Notes: generated by a model from the sequence alone, not told the origin. 64,000 bases of DNA from Nyssa sinensis (GCA_008638375.1 CM018035.1:22828307-22892306), one strand, 5' to 3'. Numbered from the stretch's first letter, positions 11,522 to 24,524 are shown. Numbers and translations: made by a program.

Positions 11522-13540
11522 TTTTCTGCATCCACAGAATATGTATCTTGGAAACCATATGTACTGTGAGCTGATAAATTTGTTTTCAACTTTTATCTTT
11601 CTGACTTGCTGGGCAGATATGTACCTTCTAAGGATGGTCTTAAATAGAGTTTGAGTTTTATATGTAGGTGTTTTGTCTGCATTTTTTAGCAAAGACGTGT
11701 GTGTTTTTCATAACTTTGCAGAAGTAACAGTTCACCGATAAAGTAAGAAAGAACAGATGATAAGCGGGAACATATGGAATTCAGATTTATATTCTACAAA
11801 ACATAATGCAAGAGGACCTGCTAAAGTTGGTTGAAAACCTAAAGATGGCATAACCAAAATCAAGTTATTAAAGATCAACAAGGACTGTTACCTCCTAGAG
11901 CATATAACACCTACAAATCATATAATATAATTGTCAACCTAACATAACCTATAAAACATAGTTAATTTTCCCGAGAAAATGTTAGTCCCATGCTCTGCCA
12001 AAGGACTCACCAAACAGGGGTTGGTTTCTCTGTGATAGGATCATAGAATAATCTACCGATTTAAAAATCACCCAGCAAAGCATCAACAATCTGGAAAAGA
12101 AGCAAACTGGCCTTGCCTAACCCTAATGAAAGTAGACAGGAATGGATGATTTGTTTATCCACAAGAAGTTAACTTTATCACAAAATAAGCTTCAATAATT
12201 GAATTATTTTATAACCAAGCAAAAAATCTTCATCATGCTCAATTTCCTTCCAAAGAATTAAGTACCAATACAGATAAAGACAAAACTGGCAACAATATGC
12301 AGAAAATTTTGCTGGAAGTGCAAGGAAACTTTTTTGGAGAATGCAATTGCAAATCAATTTTGTAGAGAACTTGGTGGCCAAGTGATAGATTTCAAAAGTT
12401 TTCAAATAGCAGACTTCACCACAGAGTAGATATCTAACTAGGAAACTACAATGAAGAAAGACCTCAGACAATGCCATAATCTTGAAGGACAAGCTAGAAT
12501 AACTATAAGTGGGATAAATACACACTGTTAGTGTAGTGAGAACTGATGAATATCAGAGGAAAAATCAAAGGCCTACATTAATGCCTGAAGGAGAAATGGC
12601 ATTTCATTTTGTGTTACATAATATTGAAGTGAGCTAATTTCATTTGTTATATCACTCAAATTGAGACTTTCTATAGCATGGGTTAGGTTACACCACAAGG
12701 GTTTTAACGGAGTCACAACTTTTTTTTCAGTTGTTTGACATAATATATATAGTATGGTTACTATCTAGGAACTGAGTTTTATTAGATTCCATGTATAAGA
12801 AGTGGAATAATTTCACTTTCCATGGAACATCCCAACCTGTGCATAAGATAGCAAATAAACAGGTGGTCGAAATTGTATGTGCGCTACGACAACAAGAGAG
12901 CTAAAAAAAGAGAGAAATGTCAAAGAGAGATGGAGGAACATTCTTAGAAATGGACTTCCGATGAAAGAGAAGGTATAGATCCCTGGAAGAATGTGATAGT
13001 AGTTTTACAAAATTGGAATAACTGAAAATGATAAGATTTGGCACAAATTAATGAGAGGTTAATGCTCAAATGTTGATCAAATAATAATTTCAGGACAAGG
13101 AAAGTGGGAGAGAATATATGTCTAATGGTACCTATACTTGAGGACTAATAACCATGTAGACAAAAAATTTATCTATAACATGGTCCCCATAACTGAAATC
13201 AATTGGACCAATGTTGATGAATCTACAAATTATACCATCAACTTGAGAGTTCAATCAGCTGATTCTCTTTGACAGTAATCTTTATATGGTTTATGCTGCA
13301 AAATCAAGGCCATTCAATATTGTTGTCTTAACGATCAAAGCAATACCCAAATGTCAGAATGATATAATCATAAGTTGACTGAAAAGGAGAATCTACAAGT
13401 GCAGTGATGAAGAAATTAAAATTACATAGTTAAAAAATTAAAACCGCATATGTAGAGAAGAATAGAAACAAAAAATAAATAATAATAACAACAACAACTT
13501 GATCATCAAGAAACATGAGTTCATAATTTCAATGGCTGAG
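11522..13540. other. Intergenic DNA between the GST genes
   Basis: The first few hundred bases presumably hold the 3' UTR of gene 1. The 115-residue minus frame at 12178-12525 has no recognisable domain and is probably chance. No third GST copy or exon remnant is visible. Confidence 0.6.
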
Positions 13541-13546
13541 ACAATA

Positions 13547-14072
13547 AAGCTCATTCTAGATGAGTTAAAAGTAACAGGCTAAATCCATAGGTTAGAACCC
13601 ATGTTAGTAAAGTTGCTTCATTGGACAATTAAAAACCTTTATTTGAAAATTAAGCTCAGTCTAGATGAGTTTTGGAGAAACAGGCTAAATCAATGGCTTA
13701 GAACCCAAGTCAGTATAACTAATTAATTGGACAATTGAACATCTCTTTTTGACAAGTCAATAGACACTGCTTTCCATGAATAGTAATACTCTTTGTCCCA
13801 AATTTTTGTACAAATTTTCCATCCCAAATGATGTGACATTACACTATTGGTGGTGGTTTAGATACATTATAAATATTTTGCCAATAATCTATTTTCACAT
13901 AATTTGGGAAGCAAGTTTTGGTACAAAAATTTGGGACATCTAGCATTACTCTTCCATGAAACACACACTGCTTAATCAATGGCTTAGAACCCAAGTCAGT
14001 ATAATTAAGTAATTGGACAATTGAACATCTCCTTTTGACAAGTCAATAGACATTGCTTTCCATGAAACACAA
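13547..14072. repeat. 106-bp tandem array, 3 units, upstream of GST gene 2
   Basis: Units share AAGCTCANTCTAGATGAG, ATNAATGGCTTAGAACCCA-like and TTGGACAATT segments. Matching bases fall at 13582, 13688 and 13974: a 106-bp step, then 286 bp, which is 106 plus the 180 bp (171 bp element plus 9-bp duplication) of the MITE inserted at the end of unit 2. The array ends about 70 bp before the candidate TATA box of GST gene 2, so it lies in its promoter region. Confidence 0.9.
13781..13951. mobile_element. Mutator-like MITE, 171 bp
   Basis: The left end TAGTAATACTCTTTGTCCC and the reverse complement of the right end, GAGTAATGCTAGATGTCCC, continue together into CAAATTTTTGTAC, giving inverted repeats of about 32 bp. 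They are flanked by perfect 9-bp target duplications TTCCATGAA (13772-13780 and 13952-13960). A 9-bp duplication points to a MULE-type transposase. The uninterrupted third tandem unit shows the empty site as TTCCATGAA in single copy (about 14058-14066), which proves the insertion. No coding capacity. Confidence 0.92.
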
Positions 14073-14143
14073 ACTGATGTATGCAGAAGAACTAACATAG
14101 GACAACTAGACAGAAAATGCAATACTTTTCCAAATCCCACCAC

Positions 14144-14150
14144 TATAAAG
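14144..14150 (+). promoter_or_regulatory. Candidate TATA box of the second GST gene
   Basis: TATAAAG lies 61 bp upstream of the ATG at 14211. Transcription would then start near 14175, downstream of the in-frame ATG at 14160, which supports 14211 as the real start. Confidence 0.5.
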
Positions 14151-14210
14151 CAACAAACCATGGCTTCTATAGGCAGAAAACTTGGGTTTGATTCCAGTTT
14201 TGGTTTTATA

Positions 14211-15122
14211 ATGGGAGAGGTAAAAGTGATTGGAGCTTCTCTAAGTCTATTCTGTTGCAGGGTTGAATGGGCTTTAAAGCTTAAGGAAGTAGCATATGAA
14301 TACATAGAAGAAGACTTGAGAAACAAGAGTCCCATGCTTCTCCAGTATAACCCTGTTCACAAGAAGATCCCAGTGCTTGTGCACAATGGTATACCAATTC
14401 CAGAGTCCCTTATCATCCTTGAGTACATTGATCAAGAATGGAAAGGGTATGCTTTACTGCCTGAAGATCCTTATGAAAGAGCATCAATGCGCTTCTGGGC
14501 AAAATTTGTTGATGAGAAGGTAAATAAACAACTATTTCTCATCATTATTTCTAGTTTTCTCCAATATATATATATATATATATATCCATTTTATATGCTA
14601 TATGTAATGTGCTTGTGTGTATAGGAGAGAGGGAGAGAGAATTTATTGGCAACTGTAAGGAGATTTTTTGAGCTGTCAGAACAATGAGAGAGAGAGTGAG
14701 AGGAAAGATATGCTTATTGCATGTGCAAACAAGCACTTGAAAAAAAGTTCTAACAAATTTTTGGAGTGCAGTGTGTGCAAAGTGCTTGGGCTGCATGTTG
14801 CGCAGAAGCATGTGAACGAGACGAAGCTGTCAAGTCTGCACAAGAATCATTGGGATTTCTCGATAAGCAGATAGAAGGTAAGAAATTCTTTGGAGGAGAA
14901 ATCATGGGATTGCTAGATTTGGTGGTGGGTTCACTCCCTAATTGGCTCAGATTCTTAGAAGAATTCGCAGGTATTAAGCTACTTGATGCAGAGAAGTTCC
15001 CATCACTTCATGAATGGGCAGAGAGATTTATCCAAATTCCTATAATCAAAGAAAGAAACCCGCCAACAGATAAGCTGATTAATTACATCCGTGCTAATCC
15101 ACCAACAACAAATAAGCCATGA
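14211..15122 (+). CDS. GSTU: Glutathione S-transferase, tau class (gene 2 of a tandem pair)
   Basis: Paralogue of the gene 3.5 kb upstream. Exons 14211-14519 and 14772-15122 flank a 252-bp GT/AG intron at the same codon boundary (after VDEK); the product has 219 residues. Exon 1 is exactly as long as in gene 1 and differs at about 23 of 103 residues by eye. Catalytic Ser12 sits in [29 protein letters not shown] and [10 protein letters not shown] form the rest of the glutathione site. Differences worth noting: two cysteines at 15-16 next to the catalytic loop (Ser-Ala in gene 1) and Glu26 in place of Gly26. The C-terminal substrate-binding helices have diverged more (for example [14 protein letters not shown] against WMPLWLGVMEEAGG), consistent with different electrophile substrates. 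The frame is open upstream to 14160, but the shared MGEVKVIGA and the TATA box favour 14211. AATAAA signals follow at 15160 and about 15216. Confidence 0.95.
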
Positions 15123-15709
15123 CTCTTTCTTCTGAAAATAGCTAAAGTTTACCTACAGTAATAAACTGGCGTGGCTCATTTGTTTGTGTTTATTTTCCCG
15201 GCAAATGAGGTTATGAATAAACAATCAAAATAATTGCTCATGTTTTTGTTCCTTTTTCTCCCCTGTTTCCTTTTGTATCTTTTTGTTGCAAAGAAATTCT
15301 TTTCCAGAAAGATATACTACATGTTGCCAATAGACTTTATTACTATAGTTCTGAGCTTATATTCATAGTGAAAAATTTCATGGAAAACAACGATATACCA
15401 AAAATTTATCGAGAAAAAATATTTGACATTATTTGGGATAACAAAATTATCCACTGAAACAAATTTGAGTAAAAATCAGCTCGTTTAAAGAGGTAAACTA
15501 ATTTGGATATGACTATTATTGGGATCTCCATTGAAAAAACACAGCTTTGGAAAAATACTGTAAATAGCAGCATGACCTACACTAGCAATTTGCTGCGCTA
15601 CAGCAGAGTTCTACAATTATGAATTATCTATTATCTTACCTAGACTTGAAAATGTAAATAATTTTTTTTTAACTTCCGAGTTATTTCACGTGTACCATAT
15701 CTATGGTCT

Positions 15710-15711
<2 letters not shown>

Positions 15712-15740
<29 letters not shown>
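15712..15740. repeat. (TA)n microsatellite
   Basis: TA run of about 29 bp. Confidence 0.95.
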
Positions 15741-15743
<3 letters not shown>

Positions 15744-16094
15744 ACAACAAGACGTTATCTTCTTCCTCGTAGGTCTGATCAAACTTGACTTAGACCAAGA
15801 AATAAAAATAACTTTAGAGAGAAAGAAAGAAAACGGATAATCAAGAGGGAACCTCTCCATTGTCCTACCTTAAGGACTATAAAAAAATACCTTCTTTGAG
15901 ACCAACGATCACATTGAACTCTGTCTTTGCTACATGAATACACCTTTCAATGACCAGTTCCAGTTTATTCACATTTGTATCTACTCAGCCTTTTCAGTTC
16001 CAAAAGAGTATCAGGACTATCATCATGGTGTTTGCTATAAGGTTCCATCAGACTATTCCAAATCGTAATTGAAGAAAATTAGCTCATGTGGTAG

Positions 16095-16122
16095 TTCAAC
16101 AGTAATAATAATAATAATAATA
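16095..16122. repeat. (AAT)n microsatellite
   Basis: About nine AAT trinucleotides. Confidence 0.9.
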
Positions 16123-19100
16123 ATCTCTGGTACTGAATCAATGGATAACTAATATATTAATACATCATGAATCCACATATGAGAGACTGATTCTATTACT
16201 TTATGCATATGCATGTGAATGAAGTTGTCTTAAAATAACTCGTGGATGTACTAAATAGGATGCCAATTGTAATATTTCTTTAAAGCATTGAAACTTTTGA
16301 TTTTCTACAGAACAGTTCTCTAATCTTCTTCATCATATCCAGAGTGAGAGTATTTTACCTAAAATGAGTTCTCTCGCCATTTAGTTCAGTAATGCAAGAA
16401 CAGTTCCAAACTCCTATGTTGAAGTCTTCAAAACTAGCTACTTAATGCATAAACAAAACACATTTTCTGAATCACAAGTATCTGAGAGCTATATCAAATT
16501 CATAAATTTTATTTGTTCAAAGTTTTATTTGTTCAAAGTGAATGTGCAGTGCTTATTGCAAAATGACAGAGAACACAAATAAATTGGGAAATCCCCAAAT
16601 GATGCATATAAAATAAGGAATCATGTGCATTAAGAGAGACCATAGTGCAATCATCATATTAATGAAGCAAAATGTGCAATGTATATTATAGGGCAGGACA
16701 GCTTATGGTAAATCCCTCAATAATAAAATGGCCATTTAGCAACCATGACCACCAGTTGCTGATGTCAAGCAAAGCCATTCAGTCTCAACAGAACACGTAT
16801 GGCAATGATTCATAGATGGCATCTCAAATTAAATTGGAACAGGGTTAGAGGAACAAATGTTTGTATCAAGTGCATGCCCTTTTTGGTTTCTGCTGCAATT
16901 CTAAACCCAACCAGTCTTGAATGGGAAAGTGGATTACGGCTGCCTGCTCACTTAAATCTAGGTGAAATCTATATTAATTTCTAATAGCAATGAGCTAAAT
17001 AAGAAGAATGGGGAAACCTCATAAACAAAATTCATATACTACTGGAGTATAATTTAATAAAAGTTAAATTATTGTATATGCTGATATGGAAAAAGTTTTA
17101 TTCTAATAATTAACAAGTCGAAGCCAATGTCATATTTACTGAGTCCAGCTAAAATGCAGGCTCCACAATAAACTTATAAAAGAAACAGTACATCAGTGTT
17201 CACCTAAGCTACTAAGTGGGAGGGTATTGCTTAAGTGCAAAACCAATGACAGGACCTAAATCATTCTTAATTTGTAAACTTTTACCAGGTTTAGCATGGG
17301 AAAGAAAGGACCAGGAAGGATGTAAAAGAAGAGTAAGCAGGAATTTGTTGAGTGCTAAAAGGTGATTAATAATACTTCAGGTAGATATTTAGAAAGGGAA
17401 AGGACTGTGTTGACTTAGAAGGGCATGGCGTCCTTGGAGAGAAATGAGATCATATAATATGCAAATGTGGCCATCCTCAATGACTTGAAAACAGTACTTC
17501 TGAGCATACTTTAGCCCCCATAATTCAATTTATAGCAGCAAAGTGTGAGCTCTATTTACTACATACATCAACCAATTTCGATAACCCAACAAAATCAAGT
17601 TAGGCCCATTTGTAATTGAGGATTAAAAAACAATTTAGGAATTGGTTCAAGAGAACTTTCACTTCTATAGCATTCACAGCATAAGAAAACTGATACCCTG
17701 GATGACAATAAATTTCATAATCTTTCAACATCCCAGAAGTCACAATCTTTGAATCCACAAGGCCACTCTCTAAGCATTAAGCTGGTTGTCCAGGAGCATG
17801 GTGTACATACATCACAATCCTATGATATGCTTCATTAAGCAGCATCAATATGCTGGTTTTCAAACATTCAATTTCCTATAGTAGAGAGAAATTTTTAATA
17901 GGACATGATTTACACTTTGAATTCATTTCACAATTTCCATGCCTTAGAGGAGTCTATGTATGAGTATATAACTTCAAAGGAAATTAATAAGTGTTGACAC
18001 AGAGACAGCAGCACCAAAAAGCATTCCCCCCACTTCTGCATCGAGCAACAGCTATTTCCTTGTCAATGAAAAACCAGATGAAGAATGGGTCCTTAGTTCT
18101 TGGCTCCCTTTCATATTTTCTCCCAAAATTTATCTCAAAAGGATTAAAAGGTCCAAGTTTTATCCAAATGCGCTCAAATATGAATGCAAGTATCCTCTTC
18201 TTCCATAAAAACCTGCCCTCAAATGTTAATCACCATTCTCAATCCTCTTTCCTTGACAATCCAAGTCAGTATACATAAGTCTCTGAAGTTGACGAGGTAG
18301 CACAGAAGAACTACTGTTGGATTCCAAACTGCCTAATGGCTACAAGTTACGCAGTTACTCATCTAAAACTTCTTGCCGAACTTACAATATAATGAACAAG
18401 CAATATATTTATGATATTCACCAATAATGAACATGTGTAAGGTCTATAAGGAGACGGTACAAATGTCATTTTACTTTAAGGCCTGAAATAAAAATGGCCA
18501 AAAGGAAGGACGAAGGCAGTAGATTGTGATGTCGAAAAAATTAATTTAGAGAAGTTATAAACTTTAAAAGTTGCAGCTGAAGTACATTTATGGAAGAATG
18601 ACCTTCAAAAATCCTTCTATATTAATATCATTAGAACAAAATTTGTATGTGTTCCATGAACATATCCCTGCCCAATGATTCTCAAGCAATTATCACTATC
18701 AAAAATGTAAATCCTTAAAGAAGCAGGTTGCACTGGTTCTGGGAAGTTAGAGGGGGTCATTTGCAATTAAAGGATGGCAATCACTCAAAACTAAAATGCG
18801 CAAGCACAATGGTGCACAGCGAACCAGAAAGAAGACAAGTAGCCCTGGTATTGGCCTCATTGAACACTTTCACTCCCATCAAATCAACAAACAACATCAC
18901 AATTGATTCAAATTACCCAGAAAAGAAACGGTATTGAATTCATAAGATAAAAGCAAATTAGGAAGAAAACCAGGATATTGGTCACTTATTAGAACTCATA
19001 AGAGATAACGAAAGCATACCTTATTGAGCTGTTCTTCTCCCAGAACAAGAATAGGGGTCGGGGTGTTTTGGTCTTTTTCATCAAGGGTAGCTCTAGTTTT

Positions 19101-19764
19101 TTGTGGAAATGAGATGAAGAGTAGTGTAAGGTGAAGAGGGGTTGGAAGAAGGTGTGAGTTGAATTGGGAATCACCCAACGGCAGGAGGCTGCTGGTTACA
19201 ACATTGGGTGTTGTGCGGCAGTTGACGTTTGAATATTTCTAGTTCATCAGGTAGTTCTAGTCTACAACACTCTTGTTGCTGCGGAATTTGAAAAGAATGA
19301 AATATTAAGCAATGTTATATCCCACTCTTCACAACCGTAAAATCGAAAGGAAAAAAAAAAAAGAATTAGTATTCAATCATATGTTTTAGCAAATTTATGA
19401 ATCAATCAATTATGTTATAAAAATTGAAAAAAATGTAATTTTAATAAAATAAAATAAATAAAATATCATCCGATGCTTAAGTCAGTTGAGTTTTTGAGAG
19501 GGATTGAAACTATATCTTTGGCCAAGGATTAGGACATACCTTGAAAAGCAATATTGCTATCATATTTGAGGTGTGCATATGCTATTTTTGATAAGATATG
19601 GATTGAGAGAAAATAAGGATTGTGTTTATTTTTTTGTAACAGTTTTTTAATTAGATTTTGCTCTAAGCTTGGTACTACTCGTGTTTAGTATGAAAAAGTG
19701 ACTTCTAACTACTTCATTTAATTGGGATTTGTCTTATAAAGTGTTTAGGTTGGGAGCCTCTATT

Positions 19765-19787
19765 CGTGAGTCAATTTGACTCACGTG
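19765..19787. promoter_or_regulatory. Perfect inverted repeat with paired bZIP-type motifs and a G-box
   Basis: CGTGAGTCAA and TTGACTCACG are perfect 10-bp arms around a single T. Each arm carries TGAGTCA (GCN4/AP-1-like bZIP core), and the right arm runs into CACGTG (G-box) at 19782-19787. It is a plausible bZIP binding site, but no confident gene lies near it. Confidence 0.4.
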
Positions 19788-19789
19788 TC

Positions 19790-22700
19790 ATCACCTTTAC
19801 GCTCGACTTATTTTGCCCACACCACCCTATATGAATTTTATAATTATGTAGATGTTAGGAATTGGGAGAATTTTAGAATAAGAAAGTCATAACCTAGATT
19901 TTGCTCTCCTTAACACATTTGTACTTGTATATGCCGGTGGCATAATTTTGTGTTTTATTTTAGATTTGTTCCTTTTTCAGTCTTTTCATGAGCACTAGAA
20001 ATGATACAACACAAATGTCTATTTAAATATAAATGTATATGTATACACAGGCGCGCACATACATACATTCATATAGAACAAATCTCGTATTTTAGTTGTC
20101 TAGGAAAACACTTATGATACCTTAAAAAATAGTCTTCCTTCCCAACACGAGTCTTAGTGGCTCTATGCAGGTAGCTCTTCATAGTTTCACATAATTGCAT
20201 ATTGCCTAACTTAAACATCATTGCTTGGGCATCTGTAATGATGCTAGTTAGTAGGTCAATTCCTCCTCCCCCCCCCCCCACCGGAAAAAAAAAACGAAAA
20301 AGAAAAAGAAAACTAGTGAGGTTTTCAAGAAATACATCATAGCCTTTGATTTGATAGATTATACGAGCCTTGGCAGAACATAATTGTGAAAAAATGTGTG
20401 GGAATGGTTTGGATTAACGACATTACTGTGCACAGTGAATGTAGAACTCTGTAAATATGGGAAGCTCTTGCATGGGGTTCCCTACTTCTATTGGCATGAA
20501 ACCTAAGAAGCATAAATATGCACATGGGACACAGATACCACAGGATACGAGACGGACATAGCATTTTTAAAAAAATAGGACATTGATACGTTCAGTGACA
20601 CGTTAAATATATTTTTATATAATCATATAATAAAAATGTAGTATCTTTTCAATCAAAATTAGCATAACTCCACAGACTTATGATGTAGATGTGTGAAATG
20701 ATAGCACTAATTTTTGCTCTAAATTACTAAATCATCAATTAAGACAAATAAACTGAATAAATAAATCTTAGAAGTTTTTTTCTTCAAAATTTAGTATTAA
20801 AACCCCAAATCACGATCTAATTTGAGTGTGAAATGATATACAGCACACTAGAAAAAAAGCAATTAAAGGAGTTTAATAAAAAAGCGAACAAGTGTTTCTC
20901 ACTCTCTCTTTATTTTTCTCAAATGTTTATCCCAAAATGACTAATTAAGAAATTTATATAACATACTAGTGGCAAAATTAATTTCTTTTAAGGAGTGCAA
21001 GGTTAAAAACTCTAAAAAAATTGTCAAATATTGAATTTACTCTAATGTTATTCAAAATTTCAATGGTTCCGTTGTCCAATACAAGAAATTATGTATTGAG
21101 ACCATAATTCACATCACTATCCAATGTAGTGTAAGAGTTTCTTACAAAATTTTAAAAGTTTTGAGATTTGTGACAGAGAAATGATTGGTATATTGAATTT
21201 AGTTACCTATTGTTGTGTCAAGGATATTTAATTAACTATTTTTGTTCACCTATTGATGTATAGAAGATATTTTTGAAATTAATTAATAAAATTAATTTAG
21301 TTTTTTTTGTTTAGATTTAAAGTACTGTTATGATAATCTTTGTAACTGGTTGAATAAATCTGGTAACTTTTTAATGTTGCATTTAGTATCACTTTATATG
21401 ATAAATAATTTTCAGATGAATTTAAAAGATTATAAGTCACACCATATCTAATAAAAGCCTGAATAATTATTGCTCCACTACCCCCATTGTCACTGCAGGC
21501 ATTGTCCACGTAAATGGTAAAGAAACATGCTAAAGAGGACAGGATGTCTCTGGGTAACGTTAGGTAAGTGTAGCAAGGAGAGGGAAGATGAAGGACATAA
21601 AAATTGGGAAATTTAAAAGAAGGGAAAAGTTAAGAGGAAAAAAGCACAGATGCTTATTGAGAGTGTAAGTCAAGAATCGCACCTTGGTTTCTTTTAGTGG
21701 GCTCACGTTAAGAATCGAGCTCTTTGAAGCCCTTACACTTTGGCTTTCTCCTTTTGCTTCAATAATCTCTATTGGTCTTTCTATCTTCAAACCGTACGTT
21801 GTAAAGCTGGTAAAGCCTTATAAATTCAAGTACTCTATAAACTAGATTAGTGAGGTTGAGCTTTCTTTTGTAATTAAGCAAAGTCTCCTTGAAAATTCGA
21901 CTCTTATCTTCTTCAAGCAATTAACTTCCCATCCCTTTGTTTATTTCCAGACAACAGTCATAAAAACTTGTTCTCGTCTTTGGCGCTGGCCATTGTGTGA
22001 CCTTATAAGCATATCCACAAGAAGGTACGTCATACGGTTCAATAAAATAAAAAAAATTACAATTTTGATGAACGCGTCCTAATTCTCTTTTTCCAAACAA
22101 GAACATGGAAATCACTTAGTTTATATTATCTATATCTGTATCTATATTTTGTATTTTTCATCTTTCACACTTTTTTTCATTCTCTATATTTGACGATGAT
22201 TACATATAGTTAGAGAAATAATGAGATGTCTTGTTCTCTTTCTGTTTGGTTACCAAATATGTATATATAGATTGGGTTACATAATGTGTATGATTCTCCA
22301 AGTATGGCAAAGGATAGAGATATGATCTCAAAATAATGATTAGATTAGTGGTCTCGACAAATTATAAATTATTATGTATATAAAAATTATTTTTTTATTT
22401 TCAAAAAGTACAATATATTATACAAATTATTTTTTTATTTTCAAAAAATACAATATATATATAAGAGGTATATGTTAATTTGTTTGATGATGTCTTGCAC
22501 ATTCTCTCTTTACTTAGCATTCTCTGGTCTCGCATCATTGAACATTGTCGGCATCCCAAGCTCTCCGAGATTGCAGGGTCTCTCTCTGTCCTAGTATTAC
22601 TTTTTTGGGAAAAATCAAGACGTTTCAGCAGCGAGATCAGGTACTTGATTAAAGTCACACAGAATGGTCTATTAAATTAAAGATTCATATTTCGTGTTCT

Positions 22701-22831
22701 TGCCTTTCTGTGCTTTATCCTTTGTGTTCTTTTTGGCTGTTGGTGTTTAATTCTGAGCTTCCACACCCTTTACAGATACCGCATTCAATTAATTAAACTT
22801 GTGAATACATGGCAAACACAATTGAAGGGAC
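19790..22831. other. AT-rich non-coding DNA
   Basis: No gene recognised. It contains a poly-C run at 20270-20279 beside A-rich sequence and a short tandem repeat at 22390-22456 built on ATTTTTTTATTTTCAAAAA. The 76-residue minus frame at 21560-21790 and the 66-residue plus frame at 22480-22680 have no known domain. Confidence 0.55.
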
Positions 22832-24138
22832 TAGGCCTGGCAAAACGGTTCCAAATCCGTCAACCCGTCCTAACCCGTCCACTATCAACCCGCCCTAACC
22901 CGCCCATTTAGTTAGCGGGTCATAAACGGGTTGGGTAATAAGAAATCCGTCAATTTAGCGGGTCAATACGGGTTAAATATAGGTGTTTGACGGGTTGAGA
23001 ATGAAAAATAATAAAATAGTATAAGAATATATATATATATCTCTCCATTTATATATAAGAATATATATAGAGATATATATATATATATAAATATATAAAT
23101 ATATATAAGAATATATATAGAAATATATATATATATATATATTTATATCTCTATTTGAAAAAGAATAAAATATAAAACATATACAATAGATTATAAAACA
23201 AAATTAATATTTAGAGAATGTAATTCAACATCACCATATATATAAACAAAACACAAACCAAAAATTTGTGATTGAAAATAAGTTGAATTGGTCTTCGTTA
23301 GGGGCTTTGAATATCATAAACAATGTGCACACGTATTTGTTTGTTTGTAGTTTTTGCTTGTGAATGTCGAGGAAAAAAAATTCTAACACTCTCCGAACTC
23401 CATAGTGACGGAAAACTCATGCATTAAACTAGTCCCTAGAGAAAAAAAAAATTATATATTAAATATAACTATTAAATTTACTAAATATTAGTTATTAAAG
23501 AGTAAACTGTACACTACTCCAATAAATCAAATTTTAAAAACTCCTTAAACTGGACCATCAAAAATGAAATGGCTAAATAAAACTAAAATTGTAAGGTCGT
23601 GTTTGACTCGAGTAGTTCTTAAAAAAAAAAAAAAAAGTCAAATCCTAATAAAATATCAGAAGAAGAACACCCCTCTTTAGGTACAATTACACAGGAAGCA
23701 GAGTGGATACTAAATCCTTCCAAGGCGCCATATATATTTTTTTTAAAAATAATTTGTACTCAATATTGCCATGTTTAACTGTCACACAAACTGTAATGTT
23801 GAATAACAACTCTCACTTTGAATTTGGCCCTAGACATGGGAACTATGAGGCTGCTTGACCCCATTCCTTCCTCACCCCCAACAAAAAACTGAAAGAAATG
23901 ACATTCAAAACATATGAGTATGTAACTTCTAAATATATTTTTGTATTTGTACTTTAATTTAAATTATTGTTTGATAAAATTGTGCATATCACATAGAAGA
24001 CCACCACTAAAAAGTTATGATCTTGATTACCTTGTCAAATTCAACAAAATTCTTATTTGAAGACCACCTAAAAGAAAAGACAATAAAAACATGCATATGT
24101 GTATGTCAGTGTGTGTATTCTATACATATACATCCATA

Positions 24139-24174
<36 letters not shown>

Positions 24175-24516
24175 TTACACAGAAGACAATTAACCATTAA
24201 ATTGTTGTTTACTTTCAAGAAAGTCTGTTACAGATTTCGCAAGCAACATAAACTACTTTTCTGCAATTGGGAAATCCATTTTGGTATCCATGGTGAATAA
24301 TCTATTTTATGTGATAATCTTAAGTAATGTTTTATTTCTAAAAAAAAGTTGAGTAGCGGGTCAAATCCGGGTTGACCCGACCCGACCCGACCCATTTATG
24401 ACCCGGCCCGTATTCGACCCGATCAATTCGGGTCAAAAATGGGTTCAACCCGTTTATGACCCGACCCATTTACAACCAGCCCAAACCCGCCTAACCCGCC
24501 CATTTTGCCAGGCCTA
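22832..24516. mobile_element. Non-autonomous hAT transposon, 1685 bp
   Basis: The left end TAGGCCTGGCAAAACGG and the reverse complement of the right end, TAGGCCTGGCAAAATGGG, are near-perfect terminal inverted repeats. The 8-bp target duplication GAAGGGAC is exact on both sides (22824-22831 and 24517-24524). Both subterminal regions are packed with ACCCG/CGGGT motifs in both orientations (22860-23000 and 24350-24500), as expected for transposase-binding sites of the Ac/Dart group; Dart-family termini are similarly TAG..TGGC-like. The core is AT-rich with no transposase frame; the 69-residue frame at 24091-24300 is chance. The intact ends and target site suggest a fairly recent insertion. Confidence 0.95.
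23014..23150. repeat. AT-rich palindromic repeat inside the hAT element
   Basis: Repeats of ATATATATAAGAATATATATAG-like motifs (each shorter than 25 bp) in both orientations; could form hairpins in single-stranded DNA. Confidence 0.7.
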
Positions 24517-24524
24517 GAAGGGAC

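Larger units (their letters stand above)
15123..19760. other. Long non-coding stretch downstream of the GST pair
   Basis: No long frame with a recognisable domain on either strand. It contains (TA)n at about 15712-15740 and an (AAT)n at 16095-16122. Frames of 60-95 residues (for example 17991-18278 plus and 18989-19178 minus) are unremarkable. The base composition is less extreme than in neighbouring AT deserts, so a spliced gene with short exons cannot be excluded. Confidence 0.5.

Noticed and set aside
12178..12525. 115-residue minus-strand frame
   Set aside because: No recognisable domain, cysteine- and leucine-rich chance composition and no supporting signals.
17991..18278. 95-residue plus-strand frame
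   Set aside because: No known domain; start codon not ATG (GTG-type read as Met) and no conserved context visible.
18996..19178. Possible first exon on the minus strand ending in AAG before GTATGC at about 19018
   Set aside because: The donor site is good, but neither of the two overlapping frames has a suitable ATG and no second exon could be identified. RNA-seq would decide.
21560..21790. 76-residue minus-strand frame
   Set aside because: No known domain; no conserved motif.
22519..22638. Possible exon bounded by TTTACTTAG and CAG|GTACTT, with a coding-like frame (plus)
   Set aside because: No recognised protein and no neighbouring exons found; may be a captured gene fragment, but evidence is too thin.
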